NCBI GenBank assembly: GCA_035487155.1
Contig: DATHMK010000054.1
Span: 62,001-126,000, forward strand
Source: DAIDKA01 sp035487155
Lineage (GTDB): Bacteria; Pseudomonadota; Gammaproteobacteria; Steroidobacterales; Steroidobacteraceae
DNA: 64,000 nucleotides
Reading direction: 5' to 3'
In this document: piece by piece, positions 54,366 through 62,882 of the stretch
Layout of the letters: every line of letters starts with the position of its first letter
How positions within the stretch are numbered: position 1 is the first letter of the stretch
Notes under the pieces: generated by a model
Databases searched by the model: none
Told to the model about the DNA's origin: nothing
Seen by the model: only the letters and a program-made list of their open reading frames with translations
Translations under genes and position numbers: made by a program

Positions 54366-54647
54366 ATGAAAGCCATTTGGAACAATGCCGTGATCGCCGA
54401 CAGCGCTGACACCGTAATCGTGGAAGGCAATCACTATTTTCCGCGCGCCGCGCTCAAGGATGAATATCTGCAACCCAGTGCCACGACCTCGGTGTGTCCG
54501 TGGAAGGGCACGGCGAGCTACTACTCGCTCAAGGTCAACGGCAGCACCAATCAGGATGCCGTGTGGTACTACCCGGACCCCAAGCCCGCCGCGGCGCAGA
54601 TCCGTGATCGCGTGGCGTTCTGGAAAGGCGTCAAGGTCGCGCCGTGA
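54366..54647 (+). CDS. DUF427 domain-containing protein
   Basis: 93 residues forming one compact DUF427 domain: MKAIWNNAVIADSADT, VEGNHYFPRAALKDEYL, TSVCPWKGTASYYSL and WYYPDPKPAA are its hallmarks. The family has no established function. It is followed by an overlapping flavin reductase gene (GTGA at 54644-54647), suggesting a shared transcript. Confidence 0.9.
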   Translation: MKAIWNNAVIADSADTVIVEGNHYFPRAALKDEYLQPSATTSVCPWKGTASYYSLKVNGSTNQDAVWYYPDPKPAAAQIRDRVAFWKGVKVAP

Positions 54648-56038
54648 TCGAGCAGTTCGACGCGCTCATCATCGGCGCAGGTCAGGCGGGACCGGCGCTG
54701 GCCGGGCGTCTGAGCGCCGCCGGCCAGCGCGTGGCCATCATCGAGCGCAAGCTCATCGGCGGCACGTGCGTCAACACCGGCTGCATGCCGACCAAAACCC
54801 TGGTGGCCAGCGCCTATGCGGCCCACATGGCACGCCGGGCCGCGCAGTACGGCGTGCAGCTCGGCGCGGACATACGCATCGACATGGGCACGGTACAGCG
54901 ACGCGCTGCGACCGTGACGCTGAATGCGCGCAATGGCCTGGAGCAGTGGCTGGGGCAGATGCCCAACTGCACTCTGGTGCGTGGTCATGCGCGCTTTGAA
55001 AGCGCGACGCAGCTGCGCGTCGGTGAGCGAACCTTGAGCGCGCCGCGGATTTTCATCAACGTCGGCGCACGCGCCATCGTGCCGGACATTGCGGGGCTGG
55101 CTGCCGTACCGTATCTGACCAACACCTCGATCGTGGCGCTGGATCGTGTGCCCGAGCATCTTGTTATTCTGGGCGGCAGCTACATCGGGCTCGAGTTTGC
55201 GCAGATGTACCGTCGCTTCGGCAGTGCCGTGAGCGTCATCGAGCGCGCGGCGCGACTGGCGCCACGTGAGGATCCGGATATCTCACAGGCCATCCGCGAA
55301 ATCCTGGAAGCCGAGGACATCAGCGTGCATACCGGGGCGCAAGTGATGGCGGTGGCGCGCGCGGCCGGCGGCGGCATCAGCGCGCGCCTGCGCCGCGACG
55401 GTGGGGAAACCGAGGTGTGCGGATCGGACCTGCTGGTCGCCCTCGGGCGCCGACCCAATACCGATGACCTGGGCCTTGCGGCAGCCGGCGTTGCGCTCGC
55501 GGGCTCCGGGCACATTCTGGTGGATGACTTCCTGAGTACCTCGGTGCCGGGCATCTGGGCGCTGGGGGAGTGCAACGGGCGCGGCGCATTCACGCACACC
55601 GCCTACAACGATTTTGAAATCGTCGCGGCCAACCTGCTGGAGGGCGCCCAGCGCAAAGTCAGTGCACGTATCCGCGGCTACGCCCTGTACATCGATCCGC
55701 CTCTGGGACGGGTGGGAATGACGCAGACCGAGGCGCAGCAGACCGGCCGGCCGCTGCTGGTGAACTCCCGGCCGATGCGCCGCGTCGGGCGCGCGGTGGA
55801 ACGGGATGAAACGCAGGGTTTCATGAAAGTCGTGGTCGATGCGGGGACGCAGCGCATCCTGGGTGCCGCCATACTGGGTCTGAACGGCGATGAGGCGATC
55901 CACGGAATCCTTGATCTCATGAATGCCGATCAGCCCTACACGAGCCTGCAATGGGCGGTGCCCATCCACCCGACGGTGTCGGAGCTGCTGCCCACGCTGG
56001 TTGCTGGGCTGCAGCCCCCTGGGCCGCAGGGCGCCTAG
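54644..56038 (+). CDS. FAD-dependent pyridine nucleotide-disulfide oxidoreductase (mercuric reductase-like, without metal-binding ends)
   Basis: 464 residues starting GTG at 54644. FAD motif GAGQAGPALAGRL (about 11-23), redox-active disulfide in GGTCVNTGCMPTK (about 39-51), NAD(P) motif VILGGSYIGLEFAQMY, the second FAD block STSVPGIWALGECNG, and a C-terminal dimerisation domain with the catalytic HPTVSE. It lacks the N-terminal HMA domain and C-terminal cysteine pair of MerA, so mercury reduction is doubtful; a class I disulfide reductase of unknown substrate is the safest call. Its stop overlaps ubiG by 4 bases. Confidence 0.85.
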   Translation: MIEQFDALIIGAGQAGPALAGRLSAAGQRVAIIERKLIGGTCVNTGCMPTKTLVASAYAAHMARRAAQYGVQLGADIRIDMGTVQRRAATVTLNARNGLEQWLGQMPNCTLVRGHARFESATQLRVGERTLSAPRIFINVGARAIVPDIAGLAAVPYLTNTSIVALDRVPEHLVILGGSYIGLEFAQMYRRFGSAVSVIERAARLAPREDPDISQAIREILEAEDISVHTGAQVMAVARAAGGGISARLRRDGGETEVCGSDLLVALGRRPNTDDLGLAAAGVALAGSGHILVDDFLSTSVPGIWALGECNGRGAFTHTAYNDFEIVAANLLEGAQRKVSARIRGYALYIDPPLGRVGMTQTEAQQTGRPLLVNSRPMRRVGRAVERDETQGFMKVVVDAGTQRILGAAILGLNGDEAIHGILDLMNADQPYTSLQWAVPIHPTVSELLPTLVAGLQPPGPQGA

Positions 56039-56730
56039 GCCTGGCGCGTGAAATGGGCGAGGTAGTTGACGCTGGCGTCAGGGCTGAGCCTTGACTGTGC
56101 GGTGAAAGGATCGAAGGCCAGGCCGCTGACATCCTCCAAGGCAAGGCCGCAGTCGCGGCCCCAGCGCGCCAGCTCCGAGGGTCGTATCAGCCGTTCATAC
56201 TCGTGAGTACCGCGCGGCAGCAGCCGGAACAGGTATTCGGCCGCGATGATGGCCTGGAGGAAGGACTTCGGCGTGCGATTGAGGGTGGAGATGAAGACCG
56301 CACCGCCGGGCCGTACCAGGGTGCCCAGCGCGGCGACCACGCCTGCCGGGTCGGGCACGTGTTCAATCATTTCCATGCAGGTCACGACCTCAAAGGCACC
56401 CGGTGCGCTGGCGGCGAGGGTTTCAGCCCCGAGCAGGCGGTAGTCGATGCTCACGCCGCGCTCGGCGGCGTGCAGCCGGGCCGTCTCCAGCATGGCGGGC
56501 GCCAGGTCGATGCCGGTCACCTGGGCGCCGAGTGCCGCCAACGCCTCGCAGAGCAGACCGCCGCCGCAGCCGACATCCACCATGCGGGCCCCCTTGAGCT
56601 GACAACGCGCGGCGACATAGGCGGTCCGCACCGGATTGATCAGGTGCAGGGGTCGGAACTCCCCGTCCGGATCCCAGAATCGATGCGCAATGGCATCAAA
56701 TTTGCCGATTTCCATGCGGTCCGCGTTCAT
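56035..56730 (-). CDS. ubiG: Ubiquinone biosynthesis O-methyltransferase UbiG
   Basis: 231 residues. The N-terminal FDAIAHRFWDPDGEFRPLH segment is diagnostic. The SAM motif VDVGCGGGLLCEALA follows, then TGIDLAP, EMIEHVPDP, and the family C-terminal region with HEYERLIRPSEL and VNYLAHF. It does both O-methylations in ubiquinone synthesis. Divergent from gyrA with 100 bases between; that gap contains an AT-rich TATGCTAAAAT stretch near 56784-56794 likely serving gyrA. Confidence 0.95.
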   Translation of the reverse strand: MNADRMEIGKFDAIAHRFWDPDGEFRPLHLINPVRTAYVAARCQLKGARMVDVGCGGGLLCEALAALGAQVTGIDLAPAMLETARLHAAERGVSIDYRLLGAETLAASAPGAFEVVTCMEMIEHVPDPAGVVAALGTLVRPGGAVFISTLNRTPKSFLQAIIAAEYLFRLLPRGTHEYERLIRPSELARWGRDCGLALEDVSGLAFDPFTAQSRLSPDASVNYLAHFTRQA

Positions 56731-56830
56731 GGTCGAAAGCTCCTGTCCCGAAGGGGGTCCGGATAAGGTGGTGGCGGCTGCATTATGCTAAAATTTCCGC
56801 TTTGTGCCGGCCTAAAAGCCTTCGGACTCA

Positions 56831-59413
56831 ATGACAGAATTCGCGCGCGAAATCCTGCCCGTCAATCTCGAAGATGAGATGCGGCAGTCCTACCTTGACT
56901 ATGCCATGAGCGTGATCGTGGGTCGCGCCCTGCCTGACGTGCGCGATGGACTCAAGCCCGTGCACCGGCGGGTCCTGTACGCCATGCGGGTGCTTGGCAA
57001 TGACCACAACAAGGCCTACAAGAAATCCGCGCGCATCGTCGGGGATGTGATCGGCAAGTACCATCCGCACGGGGACAGCGCCGTGTACGACACCATGGTG
57101 CGCATGGCCCAGCCGTTCTCGATGCGCTACATGCTCATCGACGGGCAGGGCAATTTCGGTTCGGTGGACGGGGATGCCCCGGCGGCCATGCGCTACACCG
57201 AGGTGCGCATGTCGCGCATCGCGCATGAACTGCTGGCGGACATCGACAAGGAAACCGTCGACTTCACGCCCAATTACGACGAATCCGAGACCGAGCCGGC
57301 GGTGCTCCCGGCGCGCGTGCCGAACCTGTTGATCAACGGGCAGACCGGAATCGCGGTGGGCATGGCCACCAACATTCCGCCGCACAATCTCACTGAGGTC
57401 ATCGACGCGCTGATCGCGCTGCTGGCGGACCCGCAGCTGACCCTGGCGGCGCTGATGCAGCATATTCCGGGTCCGGATTTCCCCACCGCCGGCATCATCA
57501 ACGGCGCCCAGGAGATCGCCACGGCCTACCGCACCGGCCGCGGCCGGCTGTCGATCCGCGCCCGCACCAATGTCGAGGACATCGATGGCAAGGGACGCCA
57601 GGCCATCATCGTCACCGAACTGCCCTACCAGGTGAACAAGGCCCGGCTGCTCGAGCGCATCGCCGACCTGGTGCGGGCCAAGGAAATCGACGGCATCTCC
57701 GAGCTGCGCGATGAGTCCGACAAGGACGGCATGCGCGTGGTCATCGAGTTGAAACGCGGCGAGGTGGCCGAGATTGTGCTCAACAATCTCTACGCCCAGA
57801 CGCCGATGGAGACGGTGTTCGGCATCAACATGGTGGCCCTGCAGGACGGTCAGCCGAAGCTGCTGTCGCTGAAGGAGATGCTCGAGGCCTTCATCCGTCA
57901 CCGGCGTGAAGTCGTCACCCGGCGCACCATCTATGATCTGGCCAAGGCCCGTGAGCGCGCCCATGTGCTCGAGGGCCTCGCGGTGGCGCTGGCCAATATC
58001 GATGAGGTCATCGCACTGATCCGCGCCGCGCCCTCACCGGCGGAAGCCAAGACGGGGCTGTTGTCACGGACCTGGAAGGGCGGAGCGGTGCCGGAACTGC
58101 TGCTGCACGCCGGTGCACTGTCCACGCGCCCGGCGGACCTGGCGCCGGAGCTGGGCATGGCGGAGGGTGGCTACCGGCTCTCCGACGTGCAGGCCCAGGC
58201 CATCCTCGATATGCGCCTGCACCGCCTCACGGGGCTGGAACAGGACAAGATCATCGAGGAATACAAACAGCTGCTGGTGACCATCCAGGCACTCACCGAC
58301 ATACTGACCCGCCCCGAACGCCTCACCGAAGTGGTGCGTGAGGAGCTGCTCGAGGTTCGTGAAACCTACGGCGACGCCCGCCGTACCGAAATCAATCGCG
58401 ATCATCTTGATCTGACCACCGAGGACCTGATCGAGCCTCAGGATGTGGTGGTCACTTTATCCCATGCCGGCTATGCAAAGTCCCAGCCGGTGACCGAATA
58501 TCAGACCCAGCGCCGAGGTGGCCGGGGTCGCTCGGCCACCTCGGTGAAGGACGAAGACTTCGTGGAGAAACTATTCGTGGCCAACACTCATGACACCGTC
58601 CTGTGCTTCTCCAATCGCGGCAAGGTCTATTGGCTGAAGGTCTACCAGCTGCCGCAGGCCGGGCACAACGCCCGCGGCAAGCCCATGGTGAACCTGCTGC
58701 CGCTGGAGGAGGGGGAGAAGATCAATGCCGTACTGCCGGTGCAGCAGTATGACGAACAGCATTTCGTGTTCATGGCGACCAGCCAGGGCACGGTCAAGAA
58801 GACTCCGCTCACCGCCTTCTCGCGGCCGCGCACCAGCGGCATCATCGCGGTGGACCTGCGCGACAACGACCGCCTGGTCGGGGTGGCGCTCACCGATGGC
58901 CAGCGTGACATCATCCTGTGCACCAGCGGCGGCAAGGCCATCCGCTTCCACGAGGAGGAGGTGCGCCCCATGGGTCGCGATGCCGCCGGAGTGCGCGGCG
59001 TCAAGCTCGACGCCGGTCAGGAACTGATCGCCTTGATTGTCTGTGGCGAGGGCAATGTCCTCACCGCCTCGGAAAACGGCTACGGCAAGCTCACGCCGCT
59101 GGATGATTTCCCCAAGCATGGGCGCGGCGGCCAGGGCGTGATCGCGCTGCAGACCTCGGACCGCAACGGTGCGCTGGTGGCGGCGCTGCAGGTCACTGCC
59201 GGACAGGAGATCATGCTGATCAGCTCCACCGGCACGCTGGTGCGAACCCCGGTGGATGAGATCTCCGTTCTGGGGCGCAATACCCAGGGCGTGCGGCTGA
59301 TTCGCCTGGCCGACGGTGAACGACTCACGGGCATCGAGCGCATCGAGAGCCTGGAGGCGGTGGGGGATGCCGATGCGGTGGATCCGGATCCGCTGCCTCC
59401 CGCGACGCCATAA
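56831..59413 (+). CDS. gyrA: DNA gyrase subunit A
   Basis: 860 residues. The breakage-reunion domain has the catalytic tyrosine 122 in AAMRYTE. The quinolone-determining region keeps serine 83 and aspartate 87 (HPHGDSAVYDT), the susceptible state. GyrA-box QRRGGRGR in the C-terminal domain identifies it as gyrase, not ParC, and six-bladed pinwheel repeats follow to about 845. It introduces negative supercoils with GyrB. Confidence 0.97.
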   Translation: MTEFAREILPVNLEDEMRQSYLDYAMSVIVGRALPDVRDGLKPVHRRVLYAMRVLGNDHNKAYKKSARIVGDVIGKYHPHGDSAVYDTMVRMAQPFSMRYMLIDGQGNFGSVDGDAPAAMRYTEVRMSRIAHELLADIDKETVDFTPNYDESETEPAVLPARVPNLLINGQTGIAVGMATNIPPHNLTEVIDALIALLADPQLTLAALMQHIPGPDFPTAGIINGAQEIATAYRTGRGRLSIRARTNVEDIDGKGRQAIIVTELPYQVNKARLLERIADLVRAKEIDGISELRDESDKDGMRVVIELKRGEVAEIVLNNLYAQTPMETVFGINMVALQDGQPKLLSLKEMLEAFIRHRREVVTRRTIYDLAKARERAHVLEGLAVALANIDEVIALIRAAPSPAEAKTGLLSRTWKGGAVPELLLHAGALSTRPADLAPELGMAEGGYRLSDVQAQAILDMRLHRLTGLEQDKIIEEYKQLLVTIQALTDILTRPERLTEVVREELLEVRETYGDARRTEINRDHLDLTTEDLIEPQDVVVTLSHAGYAKSQPVTEYQTQRRGGRGRSATSVKDEDFVEKLFVANTHDTVLCFSNRGKVYWLKVYQLPQAGHNARGKPMVNLLPLEEGEKINAVLPVQQYDEQHFVFMATSQGTVKKTPLTAFSRPRTSGIIAVDLRDNDRLVGVALTDGQRDIILCTSGGKAIRFHEEEVRPMGRDAAGVRGVKLDAGQELIALIVCGEGNVLTASENGYGKLTPLDDFPKHGRGGQGVIALQTSDRNGALVAALQVTAGQEIMLISSTGTLVRTPVDEISVLGRNTQGVRLIRLADGERLTGIERIESLEAVGDADAVDPDPLPPATP

Positions 59414-59523
59414 GCTGCGCTGCGCAGCGAAACGATAAGCGCCTACCGAAAAGTTCTAACCGGCCCGAGGCGTGCTTGGTACCATCCCCGGCACCCCTCA
59501 AGTGATTCACCCGGAAGGCTTTT

Positions 59524-60603
59524 GTGCGCGTATTCAATTTTGCCGCTGGGCCGGCGACTCTGCCCCTGGAAGTTCTGGAACAGGCCCGCAACGAACTGAC
59601 CGACTGGCGCGGCAGCGGCATGTCCGTGATGGAGGTCTCCCACCGCAGCAAGGCCTTCCAGGCGGTGGCCGCGGAGCTGGAAGCCTCGCTGCGCGAACTG
59701 CTGGCGGTCCCGGCCGGCTACAAGGTGGTGCTGCTGCAAGGGGGCGCCACCGCGCAATTCGCCGGCATTCCGTTGAACCTGGCCGCTGCCGACTCCACCG
59801 TGGATTACATCAACACCGGCGCCTGGTCGAAGAAGGCGATCGGCGAGGCCAAGCGCTATTGCAAGGTCAACATTGCCGCCGATGAGAGCGCCTCCGGCTA
59901 CAACACCGTACCGGCGCCGGGCACCCTCAAACTCACCCCCGGTGCCGCCTATGTGCACTACACCCCCAATGAGACCATCGGCGGGGTTGAGTTCGGCTAT
60001 GTCCCGCAGGTGGGCGCCGCGCCATTGGTGGCGGATTTCTCCTCGAGCTTTCTGTCGCGGCCGTTGGATGTCAGCCGCTTCGGCCTGATCTACGCGGGCG
60101 CGCAGAAGAACGTCGGGCCGGCCGGATTGTGCATTGTCATCGTGCGCGAGGAGCTCATCGGCAAGGCGCGCGCGGGCACACCGCTGGTCCTGGATTACAA
60201 GGCCATGGCCGACGATGGCTCCATGCTCAACACGCCGCCGACCTTCGCCTGGTACATCGCGGGCCTGGTGCTGAAGTGGATACAGGGCAAGGGTGGCCTG
60301 GCGGCGATGGAGCAGCAGAATCGGGCCAAGGCGGAAGCCTTGTATGCCGCCATCGATGCTTCAGGGTTCTACCGCAATCCGGTGGCCCGGGACTGCCGCT
60401 CCTGGATGAATGTCCCCTTCACGCTGGCACGTCCGGAGCTGGATAAGAGCTTTTTGTCCGAAGCGCAGGCCGCCGGCCTCACCAATCTCGAAGGCCACCG
60501 CTCGGTGGGCGGCATGCGGGCCAGCATCTACAACGCCATGCCGCTGCCAGGCGTGCAGGCGCTCATCAGCTTCATGAAGGAGTTTCAGCGTCGCAATGGT
60601 TGA
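59524..60603 (+). CDS. serC: Phosphoserine aminotransferase
   Basis: 359 residues starting GTG at 59524, giving the family opening RVFNFAAGPATLP. The PLP lysine is in YAGAQKNVGPAGL (about 193-205), and the substrate-binding HRS and the NIEGHRSVGGMRASIYNAMP-like end segment are present (here NLEGHRSVGGMRASIYN). It makes 3-phosphoserine from 3-phosphohydroxypyruvate. It overlaps the serA ATG by 8 bases, coupling the two steps of the pathway. Confidence 0.95.
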   Translation: MRVFNFAAGPATLPLEVLEQARNELTDWRGSGMSVMEVSHRSKAFQAVAAELEASLRELLAVPAGYKVVLLQGGATAQFAGIPLNLAAADSTVDYINTGAWSKKAIGEAKRYCKVNIAADESASGYNTVPAPGTLKLTPGAAYVHYTPNETIGGVEFGYVPQVGAAPLVADFSSSFLSRPLDVSRFGLIYAGAQKNVGPAGLCIVIVREELIGKARAGTPLVLDYKAMADDGSMLNTPPTFAWYIAGLVLKWIQGKGGLAAMEQQNRAKAEALYAAIDASGFYRNPVARDCRSWMNVPFTLARPELDKSFLSEAQAAGLTNLEGHRSVGGMRASIYNAMPLPGVQALISFMKEFQRRNG

Positions 60604-61771
60604 TACATACCGGATTCTTACGCTCAACAATATCTCGGCGCGCGGTCTGGAGCGTCTGCCGCGCGAGCGCTTCGAGGTGGCCTCGGACCTGAACCAGCCC
60701 GACGCCATTCTGGTGCGTTCCGCGGACATGCACAAAACCACCGTCCCGACCTCGGTGCTGGCCATTGGCCGGGCCGGTGCGGGCACCAACAACATTCCCG
60801 TGGCGGAACTGAGCAAGCGCGGGATTCCGGTGTTCAATGCCCCGGGCGCCAACGCCAATGCCGTGAAGGAGCTGGTGCTGGCCGGGCTGCTGCTGGCGGC
60901 GCGCAACATCTGTCAGGCCTGGGCCTTCGCCCGTGGCTTGAGCGGTGATGATCACGCCATCGATGAGGCGGTGGAGAAGGGCAAGAAGAAGTTCGTCGGA
61001 TTCGAGCTGCCGGGCCGCACCCTGGGAGTCGTCGGCCTGGGCGCCATCGGGGTCGAGGTGGCCAATTCAGCCGAGGCGCTGGGCATGAAGGTGCTGGGGT
61101 ATGACCCGCAGATCACCGTGCACCGGGCCTGGCAGCTGTCCTCCAGTGTCGAGCAGGCCCTGTCGCTGGATGACCTGTTCTCGCGAGCCGATGCGATCTC
61201 GGTGCATGTGCCGCTGAACAGTGACACCCGCGGTCTGGTCAGCGCGGGGCGCCTGAAGCTCATGCGCAAGGGCGGGGTGATCCTGAATTTCGCGCGCGCA
61301 CCGATCGTGGATGACGCCGCGGTCATCGCCTCGCTGGATGCGGGACAGCTGGGCGCGTATGTGTGCGACTTTCCCACCAATGCCCTCAAGGATCACGCCA
61401 AAGTCGTGGCCCTGCCGCACCTGGGCGCCTCCACCGGGGAGGCCGAGGAGAACTGCGCCATCATGGTGGCCGACACGGTCCGGGAGTACCTGGAGAACGG
61501 CAACATCCGCAACAGCGTCAACTTCCCCGAGGCCATCCTGCCGCGGGTGCCGGGCGTGACCCGCCTGGCCGTCGCCAACCGCAACGTGCCGAACATGGTC
61601 GGACAGATTTCCACCTGCCTGGCCGCCGCAGGCCTTAACATTGCAGATCTGTTGAACAAGTCCCGGGGCGAATACGCCTACACATTGATCGATATCGATT
61701 CGGCCGTTCCGGAAGGCCTCCTCGGACAGATTCGCGACATCGAGGGCGTACTGGCGGCGCGGATACTGTAA
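60596..61771 (+). CDS. serA: D-3-phosphoglycerate dehydrogenase with C-terminal ACT domain
   Basis: 391 residues. NAD motif GVVGLGAIGVEVA (about 143-155), catalytic arginine in LNFARAPIVDD, glutamate/aspartate region DFPTNALKDHAKV, and the histidine in LPHLGASTGEAEE. The C-terminal ACT domain (about 320-391) should bind serine for feedback control. It has no intervening domain, so it is a short form. The reaction starts serine synthesis. Its overlap with serC and position before pheA fit the gammaproteobacterial gyrA-serC cluster with serA inserted. Confidence 0.92.
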   Translation: MVDTYRILTLNNISARGLERLPRERFEVASDLNQPDAILVRSADMHKTTVPTSVLAIGRAGAGTNNIPVAELSKRGIPVFNAPGANANAVKELVLAGLLLAARNICQAWAFARGLSGDDHAIDEAVEKGKKKFVGFELPGRTLGVVGLGAIGVEVANSAEALGMKVLGYDPQITVHRAWQLSSSVEQALSLDDLFSRADAISVHVPLNSDTRGLVSAGRLKLMRKGGVILNFARAPIVDDAAVIASLDAGQLGAYVCDFPTNALKDHAKVVALPHLGASTGEAEENCAIMVADTVREYLENGNIRNSVNFPEAILPRVPGVTRLAVANRNVPNMVGQISTCLAAAGLNIADLLNKSRGEYAYTLIDIDSAVPEGLLGQIRDIEGVLAARIL

Positions 61772-61778
61772 GAAGAAC

Positions 61779-62882
61779 ATGACCAAGCCCAAATCCGTGG
61801 ATCTGGACGCGGTGCGCGAACAGATCGATGCCCTCGATGAGCAGCTGCACAGGCTGCTCAACGAGCGCGCGCGGCTGGCGCAGCAGGTGGGCATTTCCAA
61901 GACCGCCGCCGGTTCCACGGTGGACTTCTATCGCCCCGAGCGTGAGGCGCAGGTGCTGCGCCAGGTCAAGGAGCGCAACCAGGGGCCGTTGCGTACCGAG
62001 GATCTGCTGCGGCTGTTCCGGGAAATCATGTCCGCCTGCCTCGCGCAGCAAGAACCGCTCAAAGTCGCGTTCCTGGGTCCTGAGGGGACCTTCACCCAGA
62101 CCGCGGTGCTGACGCACTTCGGCCATGCCGTGCGGGCGCTGCCGCTGCCCTCGGTGGATGAGGTGTTCCATGAAGTGGAGTCCGGCGCGGTGGACTTTGG
62201 CGTCGTCGCCATCGAGAACTCCACCGAAGGCATGGTCATCAACACCCTGGACCGGTTCCTGAATTCCTCGGCGCGCATCTGCGGGGAGATCGAACTGCGC
62301 ATCCATCACTTCCTGATGGGCCGGATGCAGTCGCTGGAAGGCATCAAGCGCATCTGCTCGCACCAGCAGGCACTGGCCCAGTGCCGGCTGTGGCTGGATG
62401 AGTATCTGCCCGGGGTCGAGCGCGTCGCCGTCACCAGCAATGCCGAAGGGGCGCGGCGCGCGCGCGATGAGCAGGGTACTGCGGCGATTGCCGGCGCCAC
62501 GGCGGCGGAGGTCTATGGACTGAACGTGCTGGCGCCGCAAATCGAGGACCGACCGGACAATACCACCCGGTTCTTCGTCCTGGGCCGGCAGCTGTTCAAG
62601 CCCAGCGGCCAGGATCGAACCACGCTGCTCGCCTCCATCGGTGAGACCAATACCTCAGGCGCGCTGCTGAAGCTGCTCGAGCCTTTTGCCACCCATCACA
62701 TCAGCATGACGCGCATCGAGTCGCGGCCCTCGCAGAAGCGCAAATGGGACTACGTGTTCTTCATCGATATCGAAGGCCATGTCGAGGATGCGCCGGTCGC
62801 CGCGGCGCTTGAGGATCTGCAGAAGCGCGCCTCGCTGTTGCGGGTCATCGGCTCCTACCCGCGCGCCATCAGCGCCGGGTGA
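61779..62882 (+). CDS. pheA: Bifunctional chorismate mutase / prephenate dehydratase
   Basis: 367 residues. The AroQ-type chorismate mutase domain occupies about 1-90 (VDLDAVREQIDALDEQLHRL). The prephenate dehydratase domain follows (about 93-275) with AFLGPEGTFTQTA, DFGVVAIENSTEGMV and the NTTRF motif before FFVLGRQL. A C-terminal ACT domain (about 288-365, with ESRPSQKRKWDYVFFIDIEGH) gives phenylalanine feedback. It overlaps aroA by 4 bases. Confidence 0.96.
   Translation: MTKPKSVDLDAVREQIDALDEQLHRLLNERARLAQQVGISKTAAGSTVDFYRPEREAQVLRQVKERNQGPLRTEDLLRLFREIMSACLAQQEPLKVAFLGPEGTFTQTAVLTHFGHAVRALPLPSVDEVFHEVESGAVDFGVVAIENSTEGMVINTLDRFLNSSARICGEIELRIHHFLMGRMQSLEGIKRICSHQQALAQCRLWLDEYLPGVERVAVTSNAEGARRARDEQGTAAIAGATAAEVYGLNVLAPQIEDRPDNTTRFFVLGRQLFKPSGQDRTTLLASIGETNTSGALLKLLEPFATHHISMTRIESRPSQKRKWDYVFFIDIEGHVEDAPVAAALEDLQKRASLLRVIGSYPRAISAG

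Noticed and set aside
54644..56038. Mercury-resistance operon
   Set aside because: The reductase lacks MerA metal-binding ends and no merR, merT or merP is near.
56831..59413. gyrA as a possible parC or quinolone-resistant allele
   Set aside because: The GyrA-box is present and Ser83/Asp87 are the susceptible residues, so it is an ordinary gyrA.
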